Shown here: piece after piece, positions 10,779-22,730 of the stretch | Numbering within the stretch: position 1 is the stretch's first letter | How the letters are laid out: every line of letters starts with the position of its first letter | Assembly: GCA_011032825.1 (NCBI GenBank) | Contig: JAADJZ010000005.1 | Span: 1,617,001 to 1,681,000, forward strand | Reading direction: 5' to 3' | Length of the DNA stretch: 64,000 nt | Origin: Massariosphaeria phaeospora | Taxonomy: Eukaryota; Ascomycota; Dothideomycetes; Pleosporales | The notes under the pieces: model-generated | The model's input: only the letters and a program-made list of their open reading frames with translations | What the model was told of the DNA's origin: nothing | Databases searched by the model: none | Program-made: the position numbers and the translations under genes

Positions 10779-13203
10779 TGCGGGTATCCGTGCGTCGTGG
10801 GTTCTTGGGAGGAGAGAATTTGTTGGAGCTCCTCGAAAATCGAACAAGAAGTAAGTAGGACAAGAATGTGCAGGAGGAGAGACACGAACGCGGCGTTGTT
10901 GGGTCGCGAGTTGAGCGCAGCGCGGTTGGAGAAATGTTTATGCACGGTTGGCTCATGCATTCGTGAAAAGGCTTAGTCTTTTGTGCAGCGAGCAGGGTTG
11001 TGATTCGTTCCCTAAAACACAGCTGTCTTTGACTGACTGTGGTGGGCAAAAGATTATCGTTGCGAATCACATCAGTTGCGTTTGATATTAGTGGTAGTAA
11101 AACTAGTCAGCAATGACTGCACGACTCTGATTAATCCGTTGGGTATAGACGTGGAAAAGCACGATTCCTTTCTGCTGGCCGGTTTTTGCATCATCCTACT
11201 GCCATCTGAAAGTCTTGGCATATATTGTTATTGCCATTGTGTAAGGTTTCTCTTCTGCCTGCGCGATTGGATTCAGTCATACCACAAGACTGTTTGTATC
11301 TCACTATGAATGCCGGAAAACTCTAGCTACGGTCTCTCTGGTCCTTCCTTCAACTGCATCGCTCCGTCTTCTTCAGGTGGGTTTTCCTCCGCTCACACGT
11401 CTTGTCTTATCACAGCTTTTACTTTTCGCACTGTATTTCTCATGTATCCTGTGTGTTGTCTCTACGCTGAAGAACCTTTGATCGAAGCCTGCATGAAGTA
11501 CGCAGTCCTACCGTCTTCACGCAAATGACACAAAGTAGGTGGAGGGGGATACAAGAGACAACGACCGCAACCACGCCCGTAGTAGAACGCTGTGGAATGA
11601 ATCATAGTCCCGCATCTGCGGTTGTACCATCATTTTGCATGTAGCTCACTGAGACTGTAACTGATACAATGTCTCCGGACTGTCAGTCTCAAGATTGGAG
11701 GGACAGAGGTATGTACGTCTCCACGGCTCCACGGCTCCAGGCTTTCCAGCACAAAGGTCAGACCAGACGTCCTCCCAAACCCAGCGGGTCGAGGTTGGAT
11801 CTCGTGACGTTTCCGTACATGGCCTCGTCCAAGGATCGGCGTTGCCCCAGATGACTCGACGTGCGACGGACCGCATCTCTCGCCACAGCCGTGGAACGCG
11901 CGAATCAGAGCGTCTGACAGCCTGGCATGTGACAGTCGCCACGACATGCCGCAAACCCAGGTCGCTGGCTCTGTCGCGGCAGAGGTGAGGTCGACGAAAT
12001 GCGATGCCCGTTGCAAGGCCCAGAAAGCAGAGGGACCGGGCGGCAGAGCCTGGCCAGCCGTAAAGCGGCCTGGTGTGGACTCTGGAGTGCGGAGTGTGGA
12101 GTGTGGAGGTGCGCTCACGGCCGATGAGCATGGTGATAGGCTCGCCGCTGCCATTTGTGCACATCCGGGCTGGTCAAGCCTGTGCTAACCGCCGGCGCGT
12201 GTGGCTGCACACAACTTGGCCCAAATTGCGCGCGGGCAGCTCGCGGTCGTCACAAAGGCCGCGGGAGGGAATTCATGGCCGTATGCAGGGCGGCTCGAGT
12301 TTGGTCCCCGTCCACCAGACCGACCTTCGCGCGCAAACCTTCTTCGGCGGGTTTGCTCTGGCTGATGATGGTAGTGACTGCGATGGTAGTGACTGCAGTT
12401 GACGGGGCATCTCACCCCTTCACCCGGCAGCGCCTGCCATTGGCTGGGAGCGTGCATCCACTCAACCATCAGACCCAGAGATGTGTGGTTGAAGTCGTCG
12501 AGTGACAGTTCCACTGTCCAGCATGACGATGATGATGAACAGCAGCAGCAGCAGGCCAGGACGGTACACACCGCAGAGCGGCCTGGTGCTAGGACGAAGC
12601 AGTGCTAGACGCGAGCCAAGAAGATGCAATTCACCCAGCGCCCATAAGAGAAACCCCTGTCACTCTCGTGCGGCCGTTGCGTTCCTCACGTAGCCTGCCC
12701 TCGACACTCTGCTCGTCACTATCCGCAATCCACTCGCACCGCACCAAGACACGCTGTCCCAATCGCCCACCCCCGATTTTGCGCCGGCTCTGCTGCGGGT
12801 GCTGTTGTTGTTGCTATTGTTGTTGTTGTTGTTGTTGTTGCTGGAGGTTGGCGCTGAGGAGTGGTGAAAGCGGCGTCTCATTTCCGCCCGCTTTAGCGAG
12901 AAGACCAGCCTCATCGAGAGCACGTCCTGGCCTCGCAGCTCCCCCCTACACCTTCCCTCGCGCCCTCGACCTCAACCGCCGCCCATCGCAGCCTCTGCCT
13001 CTGCCGCTTCCATCTCGCGCGCCCTCACTTCAATCGCGACCGTGCTCTCAATTGCCTGCCGCAGAAGCTGCGCCTGCGCGGGTCGTCCGCCCCCTCGCCG
13101 TCCACGAGGCAGCTCCACCACGCGACAACGCAAGGAGCTACCGGCATCGAATCCATCACCGCACCTACACTCGTCGCCCATCTAAGCCTATCGTCGCCCA
13201 ACC
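10779..13203. other. Intergenic region and long leader of the phosphatase gene
   Basis: These 2.4 kb separate the divergent sds22 and Psr1-type genes. No coding region is supported. The right half is GC-rich and contains trinucleotide tracts: a CAG run near 12,539-12,552 and a GTT/TGC run at about 12,803-12,842. The latter makes spurious poly-Cys and poly-Asn frames on the two strands. The stretch probably carries both promoters and a long transcribed leader. Confidence 0.5.
12803..12842. repeat. (GTT)n-type trinucleotide tract
   Basis: A run of TTG/TTGC triplets about 360 bases before the start codon of the Psr1-type phosphatase. It lies in non-coding sequence and is likely length-variable between strains. 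Confidence 0.7.
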
Positions 13204-15221
13204 ATGAGCCAGGCGATTACGCAAACGGCTGCCGAAACTACCGGACGGCCGTTGACCGACAAGCTCGCTGTGAGCAACGACAGAACTGAGCAGCCGAACG
13301 GCATCGGTACGTAGCCCGCCTGTGTCGCCTTGAGACCCCCCCCATGGCGTTGGCCTGCTGCGACGAACACCGTACTAATCTTCCGTGTCGAGTAGGCCCG
13401 CAGGTAATCCCAGTCTCTGGCTCGAACGCCACTGTCCCGCCGCCGCGATCTTCGTCCCGCGCAGGGCCGCCGTCAACGGAGGATCTCCTTACAACTGCAT
13501 CAAAGTCTGCGCAAGGAGGCGAGAATACGGCAGCTGCAGAGGGTGTGCCTAAGAAGAAACGATCGTTGCTGAACATCCCCCGTTCGGGATCGCAATCGAA
13601 CGAGGAACAAACTCCAACTGGGACAGGTCTGAGCGGAGCAACCGTGGCGGACTCGGAGAGCATTGGGCGCGGCTCCAAACGGAGCTTCGGGAAGCGTAGG
13701 GCGGGCAGTGTAGCTAGCAGCAAACGGTCCCAGCAACGGGCCGTTGCATCGGAGAAAGCTCAACCGCAGCCCCCATTGCCTTCTACAGAGAATCGCCCAG
13801 CTTCTACGAGAAGTAAAACGAAAAAATCCGGCGGTTTGTTTGCGTGCCTGCCCTGCTTTGCGCCACGCGAGTCGCGCTCTGCGGCAGACGGAGAGACGAC
13901 GGAGAACGCCAAGCAAGCCGGCAAGGTGAAGCCAGGCCGGACTACCCAAGCCGCTCCATTGAAGAAACAAGAGCTAAACGCCCCCGAGTCGAGCACAGCA
14001 GACTCAAAGGATCCGATAGACGAGAAGGCTGGTGAAACGTTCGGTGCAAACCGTCGAGAGAACGAAAAGCCCAACCATGGCGACGGCACCACGGAACGGC
14101 CTTCCCAAGAGGGCCCACCGACTATTGTGACCAGAAGTTCTTCCAAGAGACAACCTCCGGAACAACCACTTCCCCCGTTACCCAACCAGTCTGGCACGTT
14201 GCAGACAGGGCACCCTCAGATCAACATCCAAAGCCCAACACCAGGAACCACCCCGGTGCAGCCAAGGCCCTCCGTTGACCAAGAGCAGATAATACACGAC
14301 CGCACCAAAGAACAGGAGGAGAGAGACACTGATATCGAAATGAGCGACTCGGTACCCATCTCTAAGAACGAAGTGCACCATGAAGGCGAGACTGCTGCTG
14401 AAGAGGCACAGAAAGACGTCTCGCCGAAGCTTGACTTGCCTCCCCCACCGCCGCTTGAACAACGTCAAATCGCAGTCCACAACCAAGCATCAGAGACTAG
14501 TGTAGCCGAAACTAGTCCTCAGAAGTATTTGCTTGGACCGCTCCGGCCGGAGTTCAAAGGAAAGAAGTGCCTTGTTCTGGATCTAGACGAGACTTTGGTG
14601 CACAGCAGTTTTAAAGTATGTGATCGTAGTACATCCTAGTGTAACCCGATGCTAATCTACTTAGGTTCTCCACCAGGCTGATTTCACAATACCTGTCGAA
14701 ATTGAAGGCCAGTACCACAACGTGTACGTAATCAAACGGCCAGGTGTGGATGCTTTCATGAAAAGGGTTGGCGAGCTGTACGAAGTTGTTGTCTTCACAG
14801 CGTCTGTTTCGAAGGTATGTTCCAGAAGCTGCGCGCTTTACTTACACTAACATATCCGCAGTACGGAGACCCTCTTCTTGACCAGCTTGACATCCATGGT
14901 GTCGTTCACCATAGGTTGTTCCGAGAGAGCTGCTATAATCATCAGGGTAACTACGTAAAGGTATGTAGAGCTTCCCCCTTCGTTAAGGGCCGAGACTAAT
15001 CGACGTAGGACCTGTCACAGATTGGGCGGGATCTTCGAGAGATCATCATCATTGACAATTCGCCAACGTCGTACATCTTCCATCCGCAGCACGCCGTTCC
15101 AATCAGCAGCTGGTTCTCTGATGCTCACGATAACGAACTTCTCGATCTGATACCCGTGCTCGAGGATCTCGCCGGAGCCCAGGTTAGCGATGTCAGCTTG
15201 GTACTCGACGTTGCTCTGTAG
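13204..15221 (+). CDS. NIF/FCP-type phosphatase, Psr1 group
   Basis: Five exons (13204-13306, 13396-14615, 14665-14814, 14862-14960, 15009-15221) encode about 594 residues. The last 180 residues form an FCP1-like (NIF) HAD-superfamily phosphatase domain. [12 protein letters not shown] carries the DxDxT motif (Asp 430 and 432), followed by [17 protein letters not shown], a Cys/His segment [11 protein letters not shown] and [11 protein letters not shown]. Proteins of this group dephosphorylate phospho-Ser/Thr proteins. Yeast Psr1/Psr2 are plasma-membrane phosphatases of the sodium and general stress response. The first 400 residues are disordered, rich in Ser, Pro and Lys/Glu; a CLPCF motif at about 185-189 is a plausible palmitoylation site and membrane anchor (inference). 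All introns are GT...AG and every junction restores conserved sequence. Yeast Psr1 has its Cys motif close to the N-terminus, so the long preceding segment here is unusual. Confidence 0.92.
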
Positions 15222-16428
15222 AGCGTTGCATCCCCATGGCCACCTTGGAACCCCGACGTACCTCCTTGCCTCCACGCCCCAATCCGACTTTGGCCACGTA
15301 TCTATTCGATTCGAAAGAAAGCATCCTCTAGCTTTTAGATTGTACTTTTGTAATCAATTTGTAATCTGCATAATGAGCGAGTCGGCTAGCAGCTTCACGG
15401 TCGTAGTTTGCAGAAAGGCATGTTGTTTGCTTATTCTTCCCGCTATGGTCTGTTGTTGTTTTGCGCTGTCTGGAGTCCCGTCGTCTCTGCGTCATTTTCC
15501 CATACCCACTACAACCGCCTTTCTCCCTGGGCTCGCAGACCCGAATTGTCTATACAAAAAAGTACCTGTCCACTGTACCCCTTCCCACATCAGGGAGCCA
15601 TGCTTATATTCTCTTTCCATCCCTCTCTCGCAACAAATCGTGGCGGCAAAAGGAGGAGGAGCGCAAGCAAGCGCTGGCTTAGGCTTATGCCTTGAGGACC
15701 CTGAATCCAGAAAGCCTGATGGAATTGAACGCCCAGAAGGAACATTAATATTTCGCACATGTTTACACTACTATCCCCCGCCCCTGCTTCTGTCTTCGGC
15801 GTCGAGCTGAGCTGAACGGCTTGAGCCATGCTCTGGGGGCTTTCTCTACTAGACATAGCCTACACCTTTTCCTTTGTATACAACTACTACTCACTGCCTT
15901 TTAGTTTCCTTTTCGATTGTTCGGATGGGTCTCGTTCCCACAAGTGGTTTTCTCCTGGTTTAGTTCATAGCTGGCATTGTTGGCGGGTGCGGAATTGATC
16001 GTTGTTCTTTTTGTAGGGGACTCCGTCCCACTGGTTAGGGTAAGTACATAATGAAAATATATTGAAGCCAACTCTTTCGTTGTAGTGGAAACCATGTGCT
16101 ACACCCTAATCCATGTTGGGGTTGTAGGGTCTTAAACCTGCAGTTTCTTTCCCTGCATCGTTGGATGCAATGGCGGGATCTTGGCACGCCGGTCCCGGAT
16201 TTCACATGCTTCGCGAAATATTTCAAAGCTTGCGATGATTCGGCCACTCTTACTGCGACAGCGACGAAAGACTCCGAAGCGCTCTACTTAGCTTCGTCAT
16301 CACTCTGCAACTGTCACTTTTCGGAAATCGCTGCATGATCCATTTATTTGAGCTAAAGATTCTCACTCATGGACCGGTAGCACCACGCCTTTGACAACGC
16401 CACCCCACCCACCCCACTCACTCGCGTC
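15222..16428. other. Intergenic, tandem genes
   Basis: These 1.2 kb lie between two plus-strand genes. No coding region is supported. A 206-codon frame starting at 15,190 overlaps the phosphatase end and continues through T/C-rich sequence without any family feature. The left part is probably the 3' UTR of the phosphatase, the right part the promoter of the acyltransferase. Confidence 0.5.
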
Positions 16429-17654
16429 ATGGAGAAATACTCACAGTTTCGAGATAAGGGTACGTTTGACACAGCGTTTTCAGAGTAATAGCTGGCTTCC
16501 AAGTGAACACGATACTGACACATACTGTGCATAGGTACGGCTATTGCGCCCTTTCTGCCTGTACCGACGGCGCCAGCGGGCGCGCTCTGGACTCCGGTGC
16601 ATATCCTCCTCTTCGTTATTCGCGCACCGGCCATATTCTTCCTGTCCGTGTTTTACTTCACGGTGCTGGAGTGGCTCCCTGTAGGGAGCTTCATACGGAA
16701 ATGTGCGTTGTGGGTTATGTTGGCCATTCCCGGGGTTTGGTGGGTGGACCTACAAGTGGATGGGGTTAAAAGAGGGTAGGTTCACACGATTCATTTGGGG
16801 TTGGAGTCCGCAGGGGTTCGTTCTTGGCATATGCGAGGATATGTTCTTCTACGAAGACATGCTGATGCGGGTTTAACAGGAAACTCGCTGAAGCACAGAA
16901 CCACCTTCCCCAGCCGGGGACTATAATCGCGTCCTCCTTTACTTCGCCGCTCGATCCGCTTTACCTAGCCGGAATCTTCCACCCTATCTTTACGCGCTCG
17001 TACCCCACGACCCGCAAAGTGGAACGTATAAGCCTCCTCGGAGCCATACTACTTGCGTTCTCGCAACCCCAGACCGCGCCCTCGAACCGCGACAACTTGT
17101 TTACCTTGAAGGAGCTGCAGGAGCGATACCCCAAGTCTATAATATGCGTATTTCCAGAATGTACTACAACAAACGGAAGGGGTATCTTGCCATTCAGTCC
17201 AAGTCTACTGACTGCACATCCGAAAACCAAGATCTATCCAGTCAACCTGCGCTACACACCTGGGGATATCACCACCCCTGTGCCCGGCAAGGTTCCATCG
17301 TGGATCTGGAAACTACTCTCCAGACCTACACACTGCATGCGCGTCAGGATAGCGCGGCACATGTACAACAACCCATCGCTCGATTTCTCTACCGCTGGCG
17401 CGCCGAAGGCCGCTACAACAGCCGTAGATATGGGCTTCGATACTAACATTTTCGACAGCCCGCATATGAAGAATGGAATCAAGCATGGCTGGGATGGGGA
17501 CGGTGAGGCGAACGATGCGGTCAGTACAGATGAGCATAAGGTGTTGGATCGAGTGGGAGAAGATCTCGCGAGGCTGGGCAGGGTGAAGCGTGTAGGGCTG
17601 GGGGTCGGGGACAAGATTGAGTTTGTGAGAGTGTGGACAAAGAAGAAGAGGTAG
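16429..17654 (+). CDS. Lysophosphatidic acid acyltransferase, Loa1/Vps66-like
   Basis: Three exons (16429-16459, 16535-16775, 16880-17654) encode about 348 residues. The first exon (MEKYSQFRDKG) continues across the splice as GTAIAPFLP, the characteristic opening of yeast Loa1/Vps66. A hydrophobic segment at about residues 28-58 should be a membrane anchor. The PlsC-type motifs are the variant forms of this subfamily: FTSPLD at 111-116 in place of the usual NHxxxxD, and FPECTTTNG from residue 182 in place of FPEGTRS. Yeast Loa1 transfers oleoyl-CoA to lysophosphatidic acid at the ER and lipid droplets, making phosphatidic acid for triacylglycerol synthesis. The missing His of motif I is shared with yeast Loa1, so it is a subfamily trait and not decay. 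The C-terminus is charged. Confidence 0.88.
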
Positions 17655-18248
17655 GCTGTGGTGATAGAGAAGCAAGGCAGAGAAGACATGTGAGCGTTCA
17701 CGACTTGAGACGTGGTTAGGGGGGATCGTTAGCGTGGCATATACTAAAGTCTTCATCTACTATATATCCAACATTGGTATCTATTGAAAAGGGTGGAATA
17801 ATAAATATATGTAGGTATATGGCAATTATCAACAAGCAACACTCCATATCATGGCTTACTAGTGCTCCGAATCTATATGCGACGGGCTGGTATATCTGAA
17901 CTACCTGCGGTTTGAGCGTTGTTTTTGTAGTTTGTCTGATTTGTAGCCACAAAGACATGTTAATAGAATCTTTCAAATCAATCTCCGATTGCTGTGCACG
18001 AAGAATCTGCTTCGGCAGTAACGCGGAGGTGGATAGTGCACGTGCGTATAGAATACACTAAGCCCGCGTCGGTTGGCGCAACGACAGGGATTCGGTCTGT
18101 TTACTTCGTATCGCATCTCCAAACATTGCGGACACGACCATCACCAACTTCGCAGCCGCCGCCTCTTTTGGTCCACCCTACCGCAGGATATGTTTTGGTG
18201 ATTTCCCAAGCTTTTCGGAAGGTTGATTTTTACGCCGCCGCCGCCGCC
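17655..18248. other. Intergenic, tandem genes
   Basis: About 590 bases between the acyltransferase and the kinesin. I see no gene or repeat. The final 120 bases are C/T- and CCG-rich and are probably the leader of the kinesin transcript. Confidence 0.5.
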
Positions 18249-21200
18249 ATGGACACCGCCACAGAGAATCAGGTAAGTCGGCAACACTCGCGACACGCCA
18301 TGTCGCGGCGCCCAGTGCCATGTTCATTGCAAGACTAACGAGCGCTCTCGATAGCAGGGTCCGATGAAGTCGTCTGGCCTCAGGATGCCGTCGAAAATCC
18401 AACTGCCAACTTCCCCTCGCGCTCATGGCCTCCGCGAAATGAGCGAGGCCGCGACCAATTCTCGTGCTGCGATGCCACCCCCGACTGGCACCCTCAAACA
18501 CAAGCCTACAGGGCGTAAGGTGCATTTAGGTAGTGAACCGGTCAGGTCACTGACGGAACCAGTTCCCGAACCGCCGGCGAAGCGGCAGACGTTGAAAGAT
18601 CGCGCCGGCGAACCCCACTCGAAGCTCGCCGCTCCTGCTACCTCGCGTCCCGTGAACAGCGCGGTCAGGAACACGACCACGAACGGCCCGCGCGGGTTCG
18701 CAGCCTCTACCTCGCGCATGCCCACGGGCAGCTCCTCGCGACACGCCGCGTCCTCGTTCAGCGGCAGCGTGGGGCCCGGCTCGAAAGTCCCCAGCGCGAA
18801 TGGCTACAGTGCTAGACCCAAGTCTGCATACGGCCACAGCCGCAGCAAGTCGTACCATCAAGGGTCGCGTCCTGTTACCTCAATGACGCAACATGAGGAG
18901 GAGGAAGGACCCGAGCCCAAAGGTGTGCAGCCTTTTCTTATCTCTACCAATCCAGTGGATACCCAGGATGTGTTCAAGGTGCCCAAGCGCCCCCACCGCG
19001 GACCTGTCAACCGGCTACAATCTCTGGAACCCTTTGCCAAGAGGAATTTCTCTGGAGCACCCGCTCCACGCTCAGTCTCCTCTCCTTCTTTTCTTCCGAC
19101 CAGTCCTGCCCCAGAAGCGCCTGTCGATAGCGACTGCGAGAGCATCATGGATGGCTTGGGGGCGCTCAATCTGGGCGCTTCTGCTGCCGAGATGCCAAGT
19201 AGTCGTATGGGACGTCGAAGGGTTTCTGGCAAGGACCCGGAATTTTCTTCTTCAAAGTCTCAAATTTCCTTGATTCCACGAGCTACTCCCACTCGCGAAG
19301 TAGCTCCCTCTAGTAGTATCATTACAAGGACCCCAATCCGGAAGCAAAGGCCACAGACTCCAGCTACCCCTGTCCGTTTCTTGAACAGGTTCACTAACGA
19401 TCCTGCTCCAGTCTTCGATACCGATCTGAGGATGGAGGCAATGGAGCGCGATTTCGCTGCTTTCAAGCAGAGAATGGAGAATGAGACCTCGCAGGCGAAC
19501 GACTTGAAAGATACGATCAAAGTCCTGCAGACTCGAGGTATGTAATCAGCATTGCCCCTATTGGACCAGTCGCCCGATGTATTATGTACAAGAAACTGAC
19601 GAATTTCCCGTTTTAGTCACCGAACTCGAGACTATCCGGACACAAGTCGTGTCAATAAATGAAGAATTGAAATCGGATTTGAAAGACGCTAAGAGTTACA
19701 TGGCTTCAGCAAATATGGAGCTGGAGTCGACGCGACGAAATCACACATTTGAAGTCGACGATCTCCGTCGGAAGCATCGTAACGAGGTCGACGACCTACA
19801 AGAAAGCCATCGGAAGACAGCCGACCGATCGCGGAGAGAACGCGAAGAAGCGGCAGAAAAGGTCCGCAAGGACTTCGAAACACAGATAGATAAGCTTCTG
19901 AAGGCACATAGTGGAGAACTAGCTGAAGTGGAGAAGAAATTGAAGACCCAGGTCGAGGATGAACGGCTGAGGAGGCTGCGGGAGGCGCAGGAGGTTCAGA
20001 CAGAATACGGGCAGAAGTTGAAGAATGCGGAACTGGAGGCGGACACGAAAGAACGCGAGACGCAACTCATGCAGGGCGAATTAACGAACGTGAAGGCCGA
20101 GCTTGATCGGGAAAGAAGTCTCAAGACTGGGCTGCAGGGCCAACTAACCCAAGCTACAACACAAAATCTCACGCTGGATGCTGCCAATAAGGCCATGAAG
20201 GCTAAGATCCATTTCCTCGAGTCGGATAGCCAGGCGCAATCTCAAGCTTTCAATGACTTGCATCGACGCATGCAGGATGCCATCGAAGCAGCGGAGCTTG
20301 CTCAAGAGAAGCTTCGCCAGGAAGAGACATTACGGCGGAAGCTTCACAACCAAGTCCAGGAATTGAAGGGTAATATTAGAGTCATGTGCCGAGTGCGCCC
20401 CTCGCATGAAAGCGAAAGCGAACCAGCCAAGATCGCTTTCCCGGATGTCGAGACAGACAGCAAAGAAGTCGCTGTTCAAGGTCCTGAGAAACAAAGCGCC
20501 CTCGGGAACGTGAGTACTGCAAACCATGCATACTCATTTGATCGCGTCTTTGGCCCCAAGTCTGAGAACAGTGAGGTATTCGACGAGATTAGCCAGCTTG
20601 TCCAGAGCGCATTGGACGGCTACAACGTCTGCATCTTCTGCTACGGCCAGACCGGTTCAGGAAAGACGTACACAATGTCATCGATTGATGGTATGATCCC
20701 ACGCGCGACAGCACAAATCTACTCCGAGGCAACTCGACTCGAAGAAAAGGGCTGGAACTACAAAATGGGAGGCTCCTTCGTCGAAGTCTACAACGAGTCA
20801 TACAACGACCTTCTCGGCCGCTCCGAAGACATCGACAAGAAGACCGTCGAAGTCAAGCACGACCCGGCCAAGAAAACCACCACGCTTAAGAACGCCGTCA
20901 GCGTCGAACTCGACGGCCCCGACCGCGTCGCCGAGATCCTCAAAACCGCCGATAAGAACCGCAGCGTAGCAGCCACGAAGGCCAACCAGCGGTCGTCGCG
21001 CTCACACTCGGTCTTCATACTCAAGCTCGTGGGCTTGAATAGCATCACGGGCGAGAAGAGCGAGGGCACGCTTAATCTAGTCGATCTGGCGGGCTCGGAG
21101 CGCCTCGAACACAGCAAGGCCGAGGGCGCGCGCCTGAAGGAGACGCAGAATATCAACAAGAGCCTCAGCTGTCTCGGCGACGTGATCAACGCGCTAGGCA

Positions 21201-21527
21201 GCGGTAAAGAGGGCGCGCATATCCCGTACCGCAACTCAAAGGTAAGCCCTCCCTATCCCACATGCTAGAACCCCATACATACACACATGCCCCTCCTTCC
21301 TTCCCTCTAACCCCCCCCACTTCTCTGATCAAACGCTAATCCGCTCCCTTCCACAGTTAACCTACCTCCTGCAAAACTCGCTCGGCGGCAACTCCAAAAC
21401 CCTCATGTTCGTCATGGTCTCGCCGCTGCAGGCCCATCTCCAGGAAACGATTACGAGCCTCAAGTTTGCGACGAAGGTGCACAATACGCATATTGGCACT
21501 GCGAAGCGGTCGACAAAGAGTACTTGA
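18249..21527 (+). CDS. Kinesin-14 (C-terminal motor), KlpA/Kar3 type
   Basis: Four exons (18249-18272, 18358-19537, 19617-21241, 21357-21527) encode about 999 residues. A disordered Ser/Pro/Arg-rich tail (1-380) is followed by a coiled coil (about 400-650) and a C-terminal motor beginning GNIRVMCRVRPSH at about 653. That neck-motor junction is the hallmark of minus-end-directed kinesin-14. The motor shows the P-loop GQTGSGKT (745-752), switch I NQRSSRSH (858-865) and switch II DLAGSE (891-896), and ends just after KFATKVHNTHIGTAKR. KlpA and Kar3 focus spindle poles, oppose kinesin-5 and act in nuclear movement. The first exon is only 24 nt. Its acceptor is a NAGNAG pair (TAGCAG ending 18354 or 18357), so a one-residue variant is possible. 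The protein is longer than typical KlpA (about 770), the extra length being in the tail. Confidence 0.95.
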
Positions 21528-22730
21528 GGTGAGGGTGGTTGGGTTCTTGTGGCGCGTGCGATGCTGGTCTGGTTGCTGGGCGGTGGGTGGGTGCTGTGCG
21601 AAGCTTGTATAAAGAACAGCAGAGAGGAGAATCACATTTCTTGCATGTCTGCTTGTGTGTGTGTGTGTCTCTTTTGCTTGCTTGCTTGCTTGGTAACGAT
21701 GGAGTTTGGTTCTCGGTCGGATCGGTTCCGGTCGGTCAGTTGGAGTTTTTCTTCTTCTCTTCCTTTCACTAGGGCGCATCTACGCAGCAAGGCTTAGTCT
21801 GTCTGTGTCTGTATCTCTCGTCTATAGGCTCGTCCTACTGTCTTCGTGGCGCAGTCTCTCGACGACTCTGGACTCTAGCCTCTGGCAGCGAGGCCAGGGA
21901 TCCGTATCATATCATCACCAATGCAAAACGCGTGTGCGCTCTTGGAATGTAAACGTAACGTTGTTATCTGATTCTAGATATGATACAATAACGTGAAAAA
22001 GAACGAACAAAACAAGTCCTGACTACTAGGCAGGTTTGGGTTGTCAGATAGATTCCATCGATATCTGGTCCTGAATCGACGAGTACTGGGAACAGACGCC
22101 TTTCTAACCTTGCATTGGTTTGGTTTGGTTTGGTTTACATCTAGTGAGTTGTCAGTAGAGAGAGCTAGAGGTAGTGCTCTTGCGGAAACCAGGTCGCTAG
22201 AACTAAATAAGGGTGGTCACGCTACGTTGAAACTCTGTAGGTAACTAAAGCCCTATCAAATACTTAGATTTATCTGGTATCTTGCAGAATTAAGTTAACG
22301 CTATCTATAGAACTGTAGCTTTATATGGTTATATTGCTGCGTTAGATGATCCTTTTGCGCCCAGATTTAGCTCTTTAGTTCTAGAGATTCCGCTTCCGCA
22401 GGAGTGCAGTGTATATTCAAACACAAGTTCTAACATGTGCTCAAAAGCCGCTTTTCTTTAACTACGAAAGTCTAAATAGTTGACCAATGACGAGTCCAAA
22501 GACTATCCACCAATTCTGCCCACCGTCATTCAACGCCAGAAAACCATCGGAGTAGATAGATAGATCAGCCATCTTTACCTTGCCACATCTCTCATATCCA
22601 CGCACATTTCCTACAGCTCAGCTCGTGCGTAGCTAGGACGCGCAATTTTCCAACAGCACCCAGGAGGATGGATGTTCTACTCTGAATGTACGAAATCGTG
22701 CGTGCTAGACACAGTGCAAAACAGTGCGGC
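21528..22730. other. Convergent intergenic region
   Basis: About 1.2 kb separate the 3' ends of the kinesin and CTP synthase genes. It holds short low-complexity tracts, for example (TGTG)n followed by (GCTT)n near 21,655-21,692 and TTTGG repeats near 22,119-22,135. No coding region is supported. Confidence 0.5.

Noticed and set aside
12602..13207. 201-codon frame with poly-Cys runs on the plus strand
   Set aside because: It is created by the GTT/TGC trinucleotide tract and GC-rich leader of the phosphatase gene; it overlaps frames on the other strand and has no motif.
15190..15810. 206-codon frame after the phosphatase stop
   Set aside because: It starts inside the phosphatase coding end in another frame and runs through T/C-rich sequence, with no domain or splice signals.
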